A stretch of 64,000 nucleotides of DNA from Spirogloea muscicola (lineage: Eukaryota; Streptophyta; Zygnematophyceae; Spirogloeales; Spirogloeaceae). Below, piece after piece: positions 20,024-30,585 of the stretch (positions are counted from its first letter, which is position 1; each line of letters starts with the position of its first letter). The DNA lies in assembly GCA_009602725.1 (NCBI GenBank), contig WELB01000089.1:204391-268390 (forward strand), in the 5' to 3' direction. Under the pieces are notes generated by a model, which saw only the letters and a list, made by a program, of their open reading frames with translations, ran no database searches and was not told the DNA's origin. The position numbers were made by a program, and so were the translations under genes.

Positions 20024-22155
20024 TCAGGAGGACCGTGCCTGTGGCCCCTCGCCAGCGGTGGCTTCGACGGTAGCAGCGGCAGTCCGTCGTAGGCGCCGCT
20101 GCTGGACCTCCCAATTGTACACGCGCGAGATGGTGACCTGTTGGGAGCCATCTCAGCCCCAACACTGAGAGCCGCCATCAGCTCACTAGCAGCCGAATGC
20201 CATATGGAAGTTATGGCAACCGTCTTAGGCAAGTGGCTTGCAGGACCTCACCTCGGTCGTGGTGGCCTGGTCACGCAGGAAGGTGGCGTCGAGCGCGAGC
20301 GACGCCAGGCCCGCTGTCGCATTGTCCAGGTTGCGCTGTAGCAGCTCCGTTGCCTGCAGGAAACGCCATGCCGCACGAAGGTAAAGGGGGACGGCATTTT
20401 GTGCCCCATCATTACGACACTCACATGTGCAGCTCATAATAGTTGGGATTTTCATTGTGACTGAGGTCTCCCTGGGAGTAACTAGGGGGTATTGGTCTCC
20501 GGCATAGATTTGCATGATCTGCACAACTGCTTGAGAACTAGCTCGAGGACAAGATGCAAGAGCGCCGAAAGTATCTCAGGACTGTACATGGTGGCAGTAG
20601 AGGTAAGGATGCATCTTGAAGCATAACATACGAGCGCAACGTGGACCTATGCTTGAGTACTGGAAGGATGACTTCGCACTCAAGTTGCTGACCAATTCAC
20701 AGGACCTTGGGCTAAGTGCAGGCACTCCATGAGGCTCCCAGGGGGGGGGACAGCTGCGGGAGGAGTGAGGGCTGCTTTGTGTCTAAGTTTGAGCTTCATT
20801 CTACCAATCTGCATTTGACTTAGGGCTTATGATGACTGGTGGCAGTCACCGACCTCTTTGTGGGGGTACTCCAGCATGACATTGGCACCGAGCCAGAGGC
20901 AGACGGCGCCGCCTGGAGGAACGGCCGCCCGTGCAAAGATGCCCTCGCCAACCTCAAAGTCCAACGTGGTCTCCTACGTGGCAGGGGCCTCGCTGCGCCA
21001 TCAGCTCTTGCTGTGCAGGCTGCAAGAAAGCGCGATCCGGCAGCCAAGGGCTGGCAGTTGCGGGTTCTAAGTTGGGCCCACCTTGCTGGCGATATGCTGG
21101 GTCTGCAGCGTCGTAACAGCCTCCATGCACTTCCGAATCTCCGGGATCTTGCCCTGCACCCAAGGTCTAAGGTTAGCAATGATTTACCGACTGCAAGCTA
21201 GGATGTGGCTTGCAGGATCTGTGCTGCGCTGCCAAGGTGAGGACCCCCTGTAAGCGGCTCTGAGAAATTGGGTTGGCGCTGCAAGTTGAGGCAGTCAGGC
21301 TTAAGGTACAGACTCCCCATCAGGTCACAAGAAGGTTTATCATCTTGGGTTTCTGGATAGAGCATGCTTGAAGGTCCTCAGCTTCTGCAGGCATGACCAA
21401 GGCCCCAGGTAAGGGGAAGGAGGGTGGAGGGAATTGTAGTAGCAGCGAAGGGCTCTGGCCATGCTGACTGTTGGTCTTAGGTTTGTGAACGTGAGGCCCT
21501 CAAGATTTGGGAATTCTGTTGTAGGAGGAGCAGAAGCGGGATCAGGTTCCACGTACCTCGAAGTCACGCTGCTGTGCAAGGAGCTTCGCCTCTGCCAGCT
21601 TGTACTGCTGCAGCCTGGGCGTGGCAGGGCAACCGCGAACGCCTTAGTATGTTCTACCTGTTCACCTGAGTCGATTTGGGGGTAAGGTATGTTCACAAAG
21701 TTTTTCCCTGAAAGTGAGAATGCTAGTAGAAACTCCATAACTTCGCATTTTCGTGTACCCCTTGAGACTTTCCTTTCGGAATGCTCTTTGGGACCGGATC
21801 ACTCTGCGCGGATTGACTACACTTGTTGCAGCCCATGCATGCGTGGGGGAGAGTGGCCAACCCGGACTGGCCATGGAGAGAGCTCCTGAGCCGCCAAAGC
21901 GGCGGAGTTGCCAAAGCCCAATCCCTAAGCAGAATCACGTAGTAGAAGTGGGGAGGACGGAGGCAAGGATTGCGGCATCGCGCACCGCTCGTCCAGGGAC
22001 TGCAGCACGGCGTCAGAGTCTCGGCCGCCCACGAAAGCCGCGACGTCGTCCACGAAAGGCGCCGAGGGGATGGCGCCGTCGCGCCGCGGGCCTGCCGGCG
22101 CTGCCGCTGGCTTCGCCGCCGTGGTGGTCACGTCCACCTCCATTGGAAGCCGCAC
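20024..22155 (-). CDS. PFD3: Prefoldin subunit 3 (VBP1-like)
   Basis: Spliced minus-strand model: 22155-21986, 21614-21557, 21153-21082, 20970-20854, 20353-20252, 20137-20024. All junctions are in phase; 210 residues, slightly longer than typical. Key blocks in order are [17 protein letters not shown] and [16 protein letters not shown] (first coiled coil), [17 protein letters not shown], the beta region [14 protein letters not shown], then [13 protein letters not shown] and [20 protein letters not shown] in the second coiled coil. Prefoldin is a cytosolic hexameric chaperone that passes nascent actin and tubulin to the CCT chaperonin; subunit 3 is one of its two alpha-type subunits. The start is the first ATG of the open frame; MEVDV five residues later is an alternative. 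The acceptor of exon 4 (GTAGGAG) is a poor match but required by phase. Confidence 0.92.
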
Positions 22156-22439
22156 CGATCAGACAGTGCACCTCTCCAGTGCCGCCGCCATTGACAGCTG
22201 GTGACGCCGTCGCTCGCGGCAGAAGCAGATGCAACTGGTGCTGCCGCGGACGTCGCCGCTAGCACTGCCCATCGGCAGGCTCTGGCCTCCAGGCGCGGCC
22301 TGTCTGCACCCGTGCTGCCAAGGACTCGAAGTCTGGAGAGGTGCGACTTCAGCTGCAGCTATCCATCTCCGCCCCTCTCTAAACACACGTTTTCCCTCTC
22401 TCGACAAGGAAGAATTGGCAAATTGCTGTGATATGTCAA

Positions 22440-22780
22440 GCGAGCAGAAATGGACGAGAGAGACTCTTCCAGTGGAGGGAAGCAAGCGCGGCCACATTAA
22501 CTGGTGGCTGGGAGAGGCCAGCCCAAAGGAATGGACAAGGTCCGGAGGAGCCGGGGTGCTGAGAACTAAGACATCAGCAAAGGGGACGCTCAGTTCGAAG
22601 GGGCCAGAAAAGAGGTTGTAGCACAAAGCGACTCAAGTGGCCACTGGGTGCTCATTATCCCCCTTGGAGCAACGAAATTATCAACAGCTCTTCCGATGTA
22701 AGGCTGGGGCTGTAGATAGCCAGCCTGGAAAGAATGGACAAGGTCCAGAAGGGCCGAAAGGCGCATACACCACATAGCAA
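22440..22780 (-). repeat. Two minus-oriented LINE-tail modules
   Basis: 22462-22545 has GGTGGCTGGGAGAGGCCAGC with the GGACAAGGTCC flank. 22685-22765 has GGCTGGGGCTGTAGATAGCC and a similar flank. The 22156-22440 interval upstream of prefoldin is GC-rich with nothing else recognisable. Confidence 0.6.
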
Positions 22781-22789
22781 TGAAAGGTC

Positions 22790-23504
22790 CACAAGGCCCG
22801 GAAAGTGCAGAGACTCACTATCTACAAGGACCAACCCTTAGGAGACGATTCCTACTAGTGCGCTTATGGATGTTAACGCCGGCTACGATAAAATTTAGTC
22901 CTCCTTCCTCTAGTATCTGGCTCGATATTGACGCGAGTTGTCGTAGTCAGGGGGCAGCTTGGGGCATACTAGCATTCCGCAGGCGTTAGTTGCATGGCAC
23001 ACGATGCAGGTTTCCATGAGGTTCGCAGCACACCCAAGCTTTGGCTACTCGCTTACCTGCTGGGCGTACTAAGCCTTAGTGCAAGAGGCTTAGCTGGCTA
23101 GTAAGCTTTCAACGACCATTCACACGGATGAGGCAGGAAGCCTGTGTTTTCAACAATGCGGCTGGGGAGTGGAGACCAGCCACTCACAAAGCGCGAGGGC
23201 TGCTCAGCTCTGTAGCTTCAATGTGTGTGCTCAATAGTCCTGGGTCTAGCATAGAATGTCTAAGTACAGAAGTTCAGGAATGCAGGGAAACGAATGGGTC
23301 AACAGGGGCAATGCCCAACTGAGCCTCTAGGTTCAAGGTGAGGCGGTGCAGCACAAGTGGCTGCCAGTTGCGACAGCATGGGCGCCCGCGGAGGTGGTGG
23401 CAGCGGCGTTGGAGGAGGCGGCGGCAGTGGCCGTGGCAACGGCGATGGTGGCGCACGTGGCAGTTGCGGCAGCAGGTCGTTGAGGGGGTGATGCGGCGGC
23501 TCCG
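22790..23504. other. Intergenic DNA and likely 3' UTR of the FMN hydrolase gene
   Basis: No gene recognised. 23360-23480 is a GGC/GGT-rich stretch just downstream (minus strand) of the FMN hydrolase stop. Confidence 0.45.
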
Positions 23505-25361
23505 TTACAACTTGATGCCCAGCGCAAGCAGCTGCTGCTCAAGGTCAGCCGCGCCGCGGAAGTGGACGGCTGTCATGCCCGCCACTGCTGCGGCCTTCAC
23601 ATTGGGCAGCCTGCTCCCGACGCCCCACCGCCCCACCATCAGGCACTGGCATTGTGCCGCTCAGTGCAGGCACAAGCTGACGGTGAAGACCATGACAAGT
23701 ATAGGTTCCACAGGAAAGTGGTGATGAAGATTCGACACAGAGCTGAGGTAGCCAGTTGCTAAGGTTGAGTTGGAGAACATATCAGCAATTGTAGAGCTTA
23801 TCTTGGTCCAAAATCATATCTTGCATGGCTAGTGTAAAGGTCTACGGCTGAGAGGGCAGCAGGGGCCACCTGTCATCAATGAAGATGCAAGCAGACGGCA
23901 GGACGCCGAGGTGCTCGGCTGCATGCTCATATGCGTCAAGCTCTGGCTTGCGCCAGCCCGTATGGCATGAGATGAACGTCCAGTCAACGTAGCGCGACAG
24001 TGCCAGCTTTGCCTCGATCATCTGGTACCTGCATTGGTGGAGGATGCTGTTGCGGTGCTGATGGCGGCAACAGCAAAGTGGCAAGCTGGCTTATCTTCAC
24101 TTCCTTTGCAACATGAAAAGACCATCGTGATAGTCGGAGAATGACCAAAGCTGAAGTCAAGGCTCGCTAAGTAATCAGAATCAGAGCTTAGCAAGCAAGT
24201 GCGACATTCGGGCCAGGATGTAGAAGGCGAGGACGAGGCATGGGGGTGAGGAGGGAGGGAGAAGGAGGTGGCAGATCAGCAGGGGTAGTTGGTGAAGGCG
24301 TGGCAGGCGTAGCCAGCCGAGCAGAGGCGCGCCAGCATGCCCTCCATGCCGTCCAGCCACGTGTAGCCCGCCACCATACAATCCTTCAGCGCTGCCCGTG
24401 CAGCCCCACAGACGCTGAGCTCCACAACGCCCATGTCCGCAACCCGGCGCTCGACTTGGCATCAGCTAGCCCAAATTGGGCTCGAATTGACATGCTCCGC
24501 CAAGTGACAACGAGCAGCTTAGAACAAATTGGGTGTCTGACAAGATCATCGTGGTAGGGTGTGAAGGGTTTGGGTTTTAGGTGGTGGCGCACCTGTGAAG
24601 TCCACAGGGCGGCCGTCGAGGAAGAAGCGGGCGCCGAGCTCCTCCTGCGCCGCCGCCCAAGGAGGGCATGGCTGCCAGCCACTTCAGCAAGCTCCCCCAC
24701 GAGGGATGACAAGCACCACCAGCAGCTGCAACGGCGGCATTGATGCCAGCGACTTTGCCCATGTGCTGTTTGTTTGCATTTAGGCCCATAAAGCTGAGAA
24801 TTAGATAGACATGATTATCCTATTATTTGTGTGCTTGTACACAACCCTTTACTTCGTATATGGTGATGAGAGATCAACTCAGATAGTAGAGCTTCTTGAG
24901 AGCTCATGAAGTGTAACGGGCAGCGCCAGCTGGGGCACAGACCTCCGTAATGTGGCCGCGCTCAAACTCGATCCACGCCGTCGGGTGCTTGGCCTTCAGC
25001 AGCTCCGCGAAAGTCAGCCTGCGCCGGCCCGCCCCGGCCAGCCCCGCCATTGCCAGTGCTGCCGTCTGTGTCAGAGCCTGTCGGAACCATGGCGGCGGTG
25101 GCAGCACTTGACCGGTGGCAGCCGGCGGCGGCCGTCGTACCCAAAGAAGGCGGGCATGTCGTCGTAGAAAGGGTCCCGGACGAGCGTGCCCATGACGTCG
25201 AAGAGCAGCACCGGGTGGCACGCCAGAGGCGCCGCCGGCGCCGCCGCCGCCGTCGGAGCTCGCGCGTCCTCGCCTGCCGCCAACGAGGCCGCGGTCGGCG
25301 GCGGCGGCCGCGGCCACGGCCACGGCCACGGCCATGCGAACACGCTCTCGTTCCTCAACAT
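23505..25361 (-). CDS. FHY1: HAD-family FMN hydrolase, plastid-type
   Basis: Spliced minus-strand model: 25361-25141, 25018-24943, 24644-24593, 24391-24280, 24028-23870, 23610-23505; 241 residues, in phase throughout. HAD motif I is LLFDVMGTLVRDPFY. Plant-specific blocks follow: PAFFGLTFAELLKAKHP, AWIEFERGHITEEELGARFF, DGMEGMLARL, HAFTNYP (motif II region), ISCHTGWRKPE (motif III Lys) and CIFIDDR (motif IV). This matches, from memory, the Arabidopsis chloroplast FMN hydrolase that dephosphorylates FMN to riboflavin. The N-terminus (about 50 Pro/Ala-rich residues) could be a short transit peptide, but a LINE tail sits only a few bases upstream of the chosen ATG. The exon 4/5 junction lacks a canonical donor (exon ends CCCTG, intron begins CTGATC). 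Confidence 0.87.
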
Positions 25362-25367
25362 CAGAAG

Positions 25368-25560
25368 AAAAGAAAGTGCTCGCCCATTGAGAATAGGGGC
25401 TGGAACAACCAGCCCAAAAAAGAATCAACAAAATACGAGAAGGGGGCCAGGGGAAGCGCTAAGATAGACGAGCACTCAAGGAGACAAAGCAGCCACAAAT
25501 CACTCAGTACCCCCTGCTACGCAGCCGCAGGTCGGAGAAGCTAGGCTCCTGGTTACTGAG
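25368..25560 (-). mobile_element. LINE 3' end abutting the FMN hydrolase start
   Basis: The tail GAAAGTGCTCGCCCATTGAG, hairpin [23 protein letters not shown] (AGCGCTAAG) and coding end (SFSDLRLRSRGY, stop near 25527) are in minus orientation. The 3' terminus falls at about 25368, seven bases upstream of the ATG at 25361-25359. Confidence 0.8.
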
Positions 25561-27180
25561 CGTTTCCTGGCTGATGTCTTAGTCCTAGTCCTTCGCACTC
25601 CGGCTCCTTCAGACCTTGTCCATTCCTTTGGGTTGGCCTATCCACGTCCACGGGGCTTACGGCAGCGGCTGGCTGGATCTCCTCCAGCGGCTTGCCCGGC
25701 AGGCCATGGAGCGGCGGCCGGGTCCGCCAGGGGGGCTGCCCGGCTTCAACGCGGCCGGCTCCCTGGCCCAGGTTTTCCGGATGCGGCTCTCCGTGTCCCT
25801 TCAACGCTCACTCGCTCATGCCGTCCACTCGCGCGCGGGCCGTGCTCTTGTTGCTGCTTCCGGGTCTCGCCCGGCTGCATCTTTTCCAGCCTCGAGCTAC
25901 TCTGACCTGATGTTGCTCACCCGCGGGTATTGAACTTCGTGTGGTTCCGTTATGTCTAGTTGTCTAGATGCCTAGCTAGTGTTGGAGCTCTTTGGATATT
26001 GTCCATTCTTTTTTGGCTGGCTTCTGCCACTCTCTTCTTTGGGCGAGCTCATCTTCTATCCCAGCCACCAGTCAATCTGGCCGCGCTTCCTTCCTGGACG
26101 TATATTGGTGGGAAGTGGGTCCCCTGACCAGAGCCAGAGGCAGCAGCGAGGGCTCTGCCGACCTTAGTTTTCACAGCCCTTGCCCCCATTGGGAGTGCCA
26201 CTTCTTCATTCCTTTTCTTTTCGGCACCTCCTGGCTCTTTGGACCTTGTCCTTGCTTTTTGGGTTGGCCTTTCCCTTTTCCATTCATTTTTGGCTGGCTT
26301 CTGCCAGTCCCTCTCTTCTATGGGCGAGCTCATCTTCCCAGCCCCTTCCCTCTTTGGGCGAGCAATCTCCTTCGGACCTTGTCCACTCTTGTTGTGCTGA
26401 GCCCTTTCCCAGGCCCTACCCTCTGTGGGCGAGCACTTTCTCTTTCTGGCTTCCGTAGTGGTGGTTTGGCTCCTCAGCTTAGCTTGTCAGATATGCATGT
26501 GCTCATTCGGGGATATTAGTGTCCCCCTTAGCTAGCTCATTACCCCGTAACAGGACATTTGTAAGGCTAGAATTGGCCTCCCTTTCAATGGCATGCGCAC
26601 CACGCGCCTTCTCTCTTCTGGGCTCCAGCCATTGCTCTCTACTGGACCAGCTACCTGGAGACTAGTTTCTCCGACCCGCGGCTGCTCAAAGGGAAACACT
26701 GAGTGCTTCGTGGTTAGGAGTTGCTCTGCGATTAGCTCTTGCTTCGTGCGCCATCCAGCCCCTTCAGACTCAAGCTCCCTCAGACCTTGTCCATTCTTTT
26801 GGGCTGGCCTTTCCCAGCCACCAGTCAATCTGGCCGCGCTTTCTCTTCAGACCTTGTCCACTTCTTTGGGCTGGCCTCTCACAGCCACCAGTAAGTTGGG
26901 ATGCGCTGTTTCATTCGTGGCCGCTTGAGTCACAATGTGCTTTGCTGACTAGCACTTGCTGACTAGAGGTTACTGAGAGCCACACTTGCTGACGTCTTGC
27001 AGCCTAGTCTCCTGCTTTTTGCGCCATCCGGCCATCCAGAGCTTGTCAATTCCTATGGGCTGGCCTCTCACAGCCACTGCTGTCAGTCTGGGAGAGCCAC
27101 TTCCTTTAGACACCATGTCCTGTATTTCAAGCTGGCCTTTCATAGCTATTGCCCGCTTTGTGACACAGTCGAAACTGCAC
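25560..27180 (+). mobile_element. LINE graveyard: at least six plus-oriented 3' ends
   Basis: 25640-26056 encodes VHGAYGSGWLDLLQRLARQA through SYSDLMLLTRGY with a UTR and tail. 26110-26160 is a minus coding scrap. Plus tails lie at 26165-26215, 26270-26330 and 26340-26375. 26390-26519 ends LSLSDMHVLIRGY. 26640-26700 ends TSFSDPRLLKGKH. CCAGTCAATCTGG-type modules lie at 26780-26850 and 26855-26910, and further hairpin modules at 27045-27110 and 27115-27165. Confidence 0.75.
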
Positions 27181-27650
27181 AGATGCGGTCGCCCACAAAG
27201 CTCACACGTACAAAGCTCACAAGGACAAGCCTAGGCCAGCAGTATTCCCCTGCTCAGTCAGATTGCAACACCCGAGTGGAGTGTTGTGTAAAATTGTAGG
27301 ACTATGTTATGGTCAATGTACAGCCTTGCACTTTGTGGTAAGGCACGTGCAGAGCAACACAGAGGCCCATAAATATGCGGGCCGAGCGCTTGATGTCAAG
27401 CTCCTCAATGTGGACTTGCGTGAGCCATGACAGGCCTTTCTAGACATGCTGCAGACAGTGGTAGTGGCTAGTAAAGCTACCGTGTCAAAGAATGTGGAGG
27501 CTAGGGGAGGCAAGCGGCACATCGATGATGATAAGAACAGCACAAGAATGGGGGACAAAGGAGGTCAGAGGGGGGCAGAGAAACAGCGGATGGGAAGCCA
27601 GCAGCAGCAACAGCGGCACTGCCAGGAATGGCAGTGGTGCAGCAGCAGCT
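27180..27650. other. Intergenic DNA, likely GTE 3' UTR
   Basis: No gene recognised. The last 100 bases before the GTE stop are rich in CAG/GGCA on the plus strand. Confidence 0.4.
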
Positions 27651-29891
27651 CTACATGATGTCGGCATCTGAATCTGTGCTGCTGTCACTGTCAGCCCCGG
27701 AGCTGCTGCCAGAGCCTGATGACGTGGCCCCGGTGCGCCGGGAGCCATCCTCAGAAGCCGAGGGTTGCGCCAGGGGCTGGTCGCTGCCGCGGCCACCAGT
27801 CCCCCCGCCACCTGGGCCCGCATCAAGGGCCTCCGCTGCAGGAACCATCGCACCATTGGCAACGGCAGCAGCCCCACCTGTATCGGCGGCAGAAGAGGCT
27901 GGCGCAATATCGCGCTGCTTAGGGCCTGAGGTCACTGCAGCTGCAGGCGGCGTCGAGGGTTGCGCCAGCCATGCTGCTGCAGTTGTTGGCGTCGCTGTCG
28001 CTGCCGCCGCCACCCCTGGGGTTTGCTTAGGAGCCTCAGCAACAACCTCTACACGCGGACCACCATCCAGCGCCACGATTGCGTCGAGGCCGCCCTCTGA
28101 AGTGCGCCGCGAGAGAAGCACTTTCTTCTTGGACTTCTGCCAGTTCATGGCAAGGCGGTAGAGCTCAAACAGCGTCTTCTCAGACAGGCGGTTCAGGTCG
28201 AGCTCAAACTCCTCCGCCCGCGGCTCAAGCTCCGGCTGGCACTCCACCAGGATGCGCATCACGTGCACGAGGCGGTCCTCAGGCAGAGTCTGGATGAGCT
28301 GCATCAGGCGCACTTTCTCGCGGAGGCTCAGAGGCCGTCGGCCGCCATACGACTGTTCAGACACCATGCGCCCCAGCAACGGGCCCTTGGGCTGCCGCCC
28401 ACCACCACAAGACACTGCCGGCGCAGTCGCCCCCACCGGCGACTCGCCATCTGACGACCCGCCGCTGGGCTGCACCGACGGCGGCCGGCGGTCCCTCCGC
28501 GGTCTCGGCGGCGGAGGTGACATCGGCCCGTCGTCATCGCCGCCACCGTCGCCGTCGTCCTGGCCCCCTTTGGAGCTGCCCTCCTGTGGTGACCGCAAAC
28601 CGCTGAACTCCTCCTGGCCCCACGGGTGGTTGCCATCGCGCTCATCCGACTCAACCGGGAGCTGCGATGCCGCGGGCAGCGCAATGATTGCTGCTTTGCC
28701 CTCGCTCTTGCTCAACCGCTCCCGCTCGCGGGCCTCCTCCCGCCGTGGCACTAGTCGCGGCGTGCCTGCCGCAGCGCGCACCTCCTCATCAAGCATCGCC
28801 TTCTCAACCTTCCGGTACCGCTCTTCAAAGTCCTGATCGTGCAACAGAAGAATGGGCATTAGCAATTATACAGCAACTCACGACAGGCCACAGATATTCG
28901 CGAGACCGCGGACTCGGACAGTGCGCCGGCCATTAAAATAGCCAATTGAGAAGCTGATTGATAGGTTCAGACCGCAATGTAGTCTGATTAAGATCTCACA
29001 GCACACAATGAACAAAGTTAAGCGCGTTTGCTGCTGCACCTGGAGGAGGTCGTCGGCAGTGGAGTGGAAGAAGGTGCCGGGGGGGTTGTAGGCCTTCGCA
29101 TTCCTGAACGTCAGCCGCACGTCCGCAGCAAACGCCTCGGGCCGTCTGTAGGCGTGGCGCCGGAGCTTGTCGCGCACGGTGCCCAAGTCCATAGGCTCCA
29201 GGATCATGCGCATGTAGTCCGGCAGCAGCGCCGGCCACAGGCGGCCCACTGGCTGGTTGAACGAGTAGGCGCCCTTGGCGGCCATGAGCCGCTGCAGCAA
29301 CGCCGCGCACAGCTTCCACGTTGCCTTGCTGACCGCAGGCTTGTCTGTGGCTTCCCAGCTGGCGGCAACAGCGGCGGCCGCAGTGGCGGTGGCAGGGAGG
29401 GCCACTGCCAGGCCTCTCCCTCTGTCGGCCGGCAGCAGCTCCGCCGCCTGCCCCACCGCCGCGCCATCTGCAGGCGCCACAGGCTCGCCAGCTGTCGAGG
29501 GGCTGGCTACGCCGTCAGCCGCCTCGCTGCTGCCGGGTATCGCGACGACCTTCGGCGACACAGTCATGCGGGAGCCCGCGACGGCTCGGCGCTCCTTGGT
29601 GAAAGCCTCGTCGTCGCCAGCGCCGCTGCTCTCGGCAGCGGCCGCCGCCTCTGTCCCCTGCTCAGGGCCCTTTCCCAAGAACGCAGGCTCCGGCTCGGCC
29701 GCGGCCCGTTCCGCCGCGTCCGCCGCCGCCTGGCGCCTCGGCGGCGGGCTGTCGCCGCCGCGCACGAGGCGCTCCTTCTCCTCGAGCTCCGACACAAGGC
29801 GGCGCACGCGCGCGAGCTCGGCCTTGAGCCGCCGCTTCTTCTCGCGACGGCTCTCCTCCATCACCTGGACGACGGGCTCCGCCATCAGCAT
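27651..29891 (-). CDS. GTE: GTE-type bromodomain and NET-domain protein (plant BET family)
   Basis: Two exons, 29891-29040 and 28832-27651, joined in phase 0; 677 residues. A charged N-terminal helix (about residues 10-45, ESRREKKRRLKAELARV) and a low-complexity stretch precede a bromodomain (about 193-284). It contains FNQPVGRLWPALLPDYM, IILEPMDLGTV in the form MILEPMDLGTVRDKL, and NAKAYNPPG, whose Asn is the acetyl-lysine ligand. Exon 2 adds a NET domain (about 450-525: SLREKVRLMQLIQTLP, FELDLNRLSEKTLFEL) and an acidic Ser/Asp-rich C-terminus. One bromodomain followed by NET is the plant GTE layout, in contrast to the two bromodomains of animal BET proteins. It acts in the nucleus, reading acetylated histone H4 and recruiting transcription factors. 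ATG 29891 is used; ATG 29885 would also serve. Confidence 0.93.
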
Positions 29892-30529
29892 GGCGGCCGC
29901 CCGGGCCCCCGCCTCGCCGCCGCCGCCGCCGCAGGCGGCGCCGGCGGACGCGGCCGCCCCGTCGCCACGACGAGGCGCGTCGTCACGCGATCACAGGGAG
30001 CCGGGGCAGGGGAGTCGGCCGCTAGGGCCCTAAACTTCGCCCGCGCTGTCGCAGAATGGAAAGGGCAGTCGTGGGTACCTCAGTTTATATACGGAGGGTG
30101 GGAGGAGGGAGGAGCGGGTGGCCAAGGGGAGGCCCTCAGGTCAATGACTTACTGGGAAGAGGGGAGGGCGGAAGCTGAGGGAAGGCTCCCAGCTGGTGAA
30201 CTACTGGCTGGGGGTGAGGGAGGTAGACCGCTCCCCTCCCTCCACTTCCCCGACTATCCGGGCAAAGAGACGATCTGTACCGTCGATGCGAATTTGACGG
30301 CGGGATCGGACGGCTGAAAATGTGGAGGGGTCCACGAAGCTTCCAGACAATTGTGCTCGCCACAAAGGGTACCAGGACGGTCAAGGGGAAGATGACGGCG
30401 GGACACTTGACGGCAGGTCCTGCAGGGGCGCCACGTGGGGGTCGATTCCGGGCGGCGGCAGAAGTGCCCTCCGTTTCCCGCTCGGTTTTAGGGTTCAAAC
30501 GCCCGCACGCCTTCTCACACCGGCGCCGC
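29892..30529. promoter_or_regulatory. Divergent GTE/PMS1 intergenic promoter region
   Basis: 638 bp separate the two start codons, which point away from each other. TATATAAA occurs on the minus strand at about 30081-30090 in a position suitable for GTE. A TTTTAGGGTT telo-box-like motif lies about 40 bp upstream of the PMS1 ATG (30486-30495). Confidence 0.45.
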
Positions 30530-30540
30530 ATGGCCATGGT

Positions 30541-30585
<45 letters not shown>

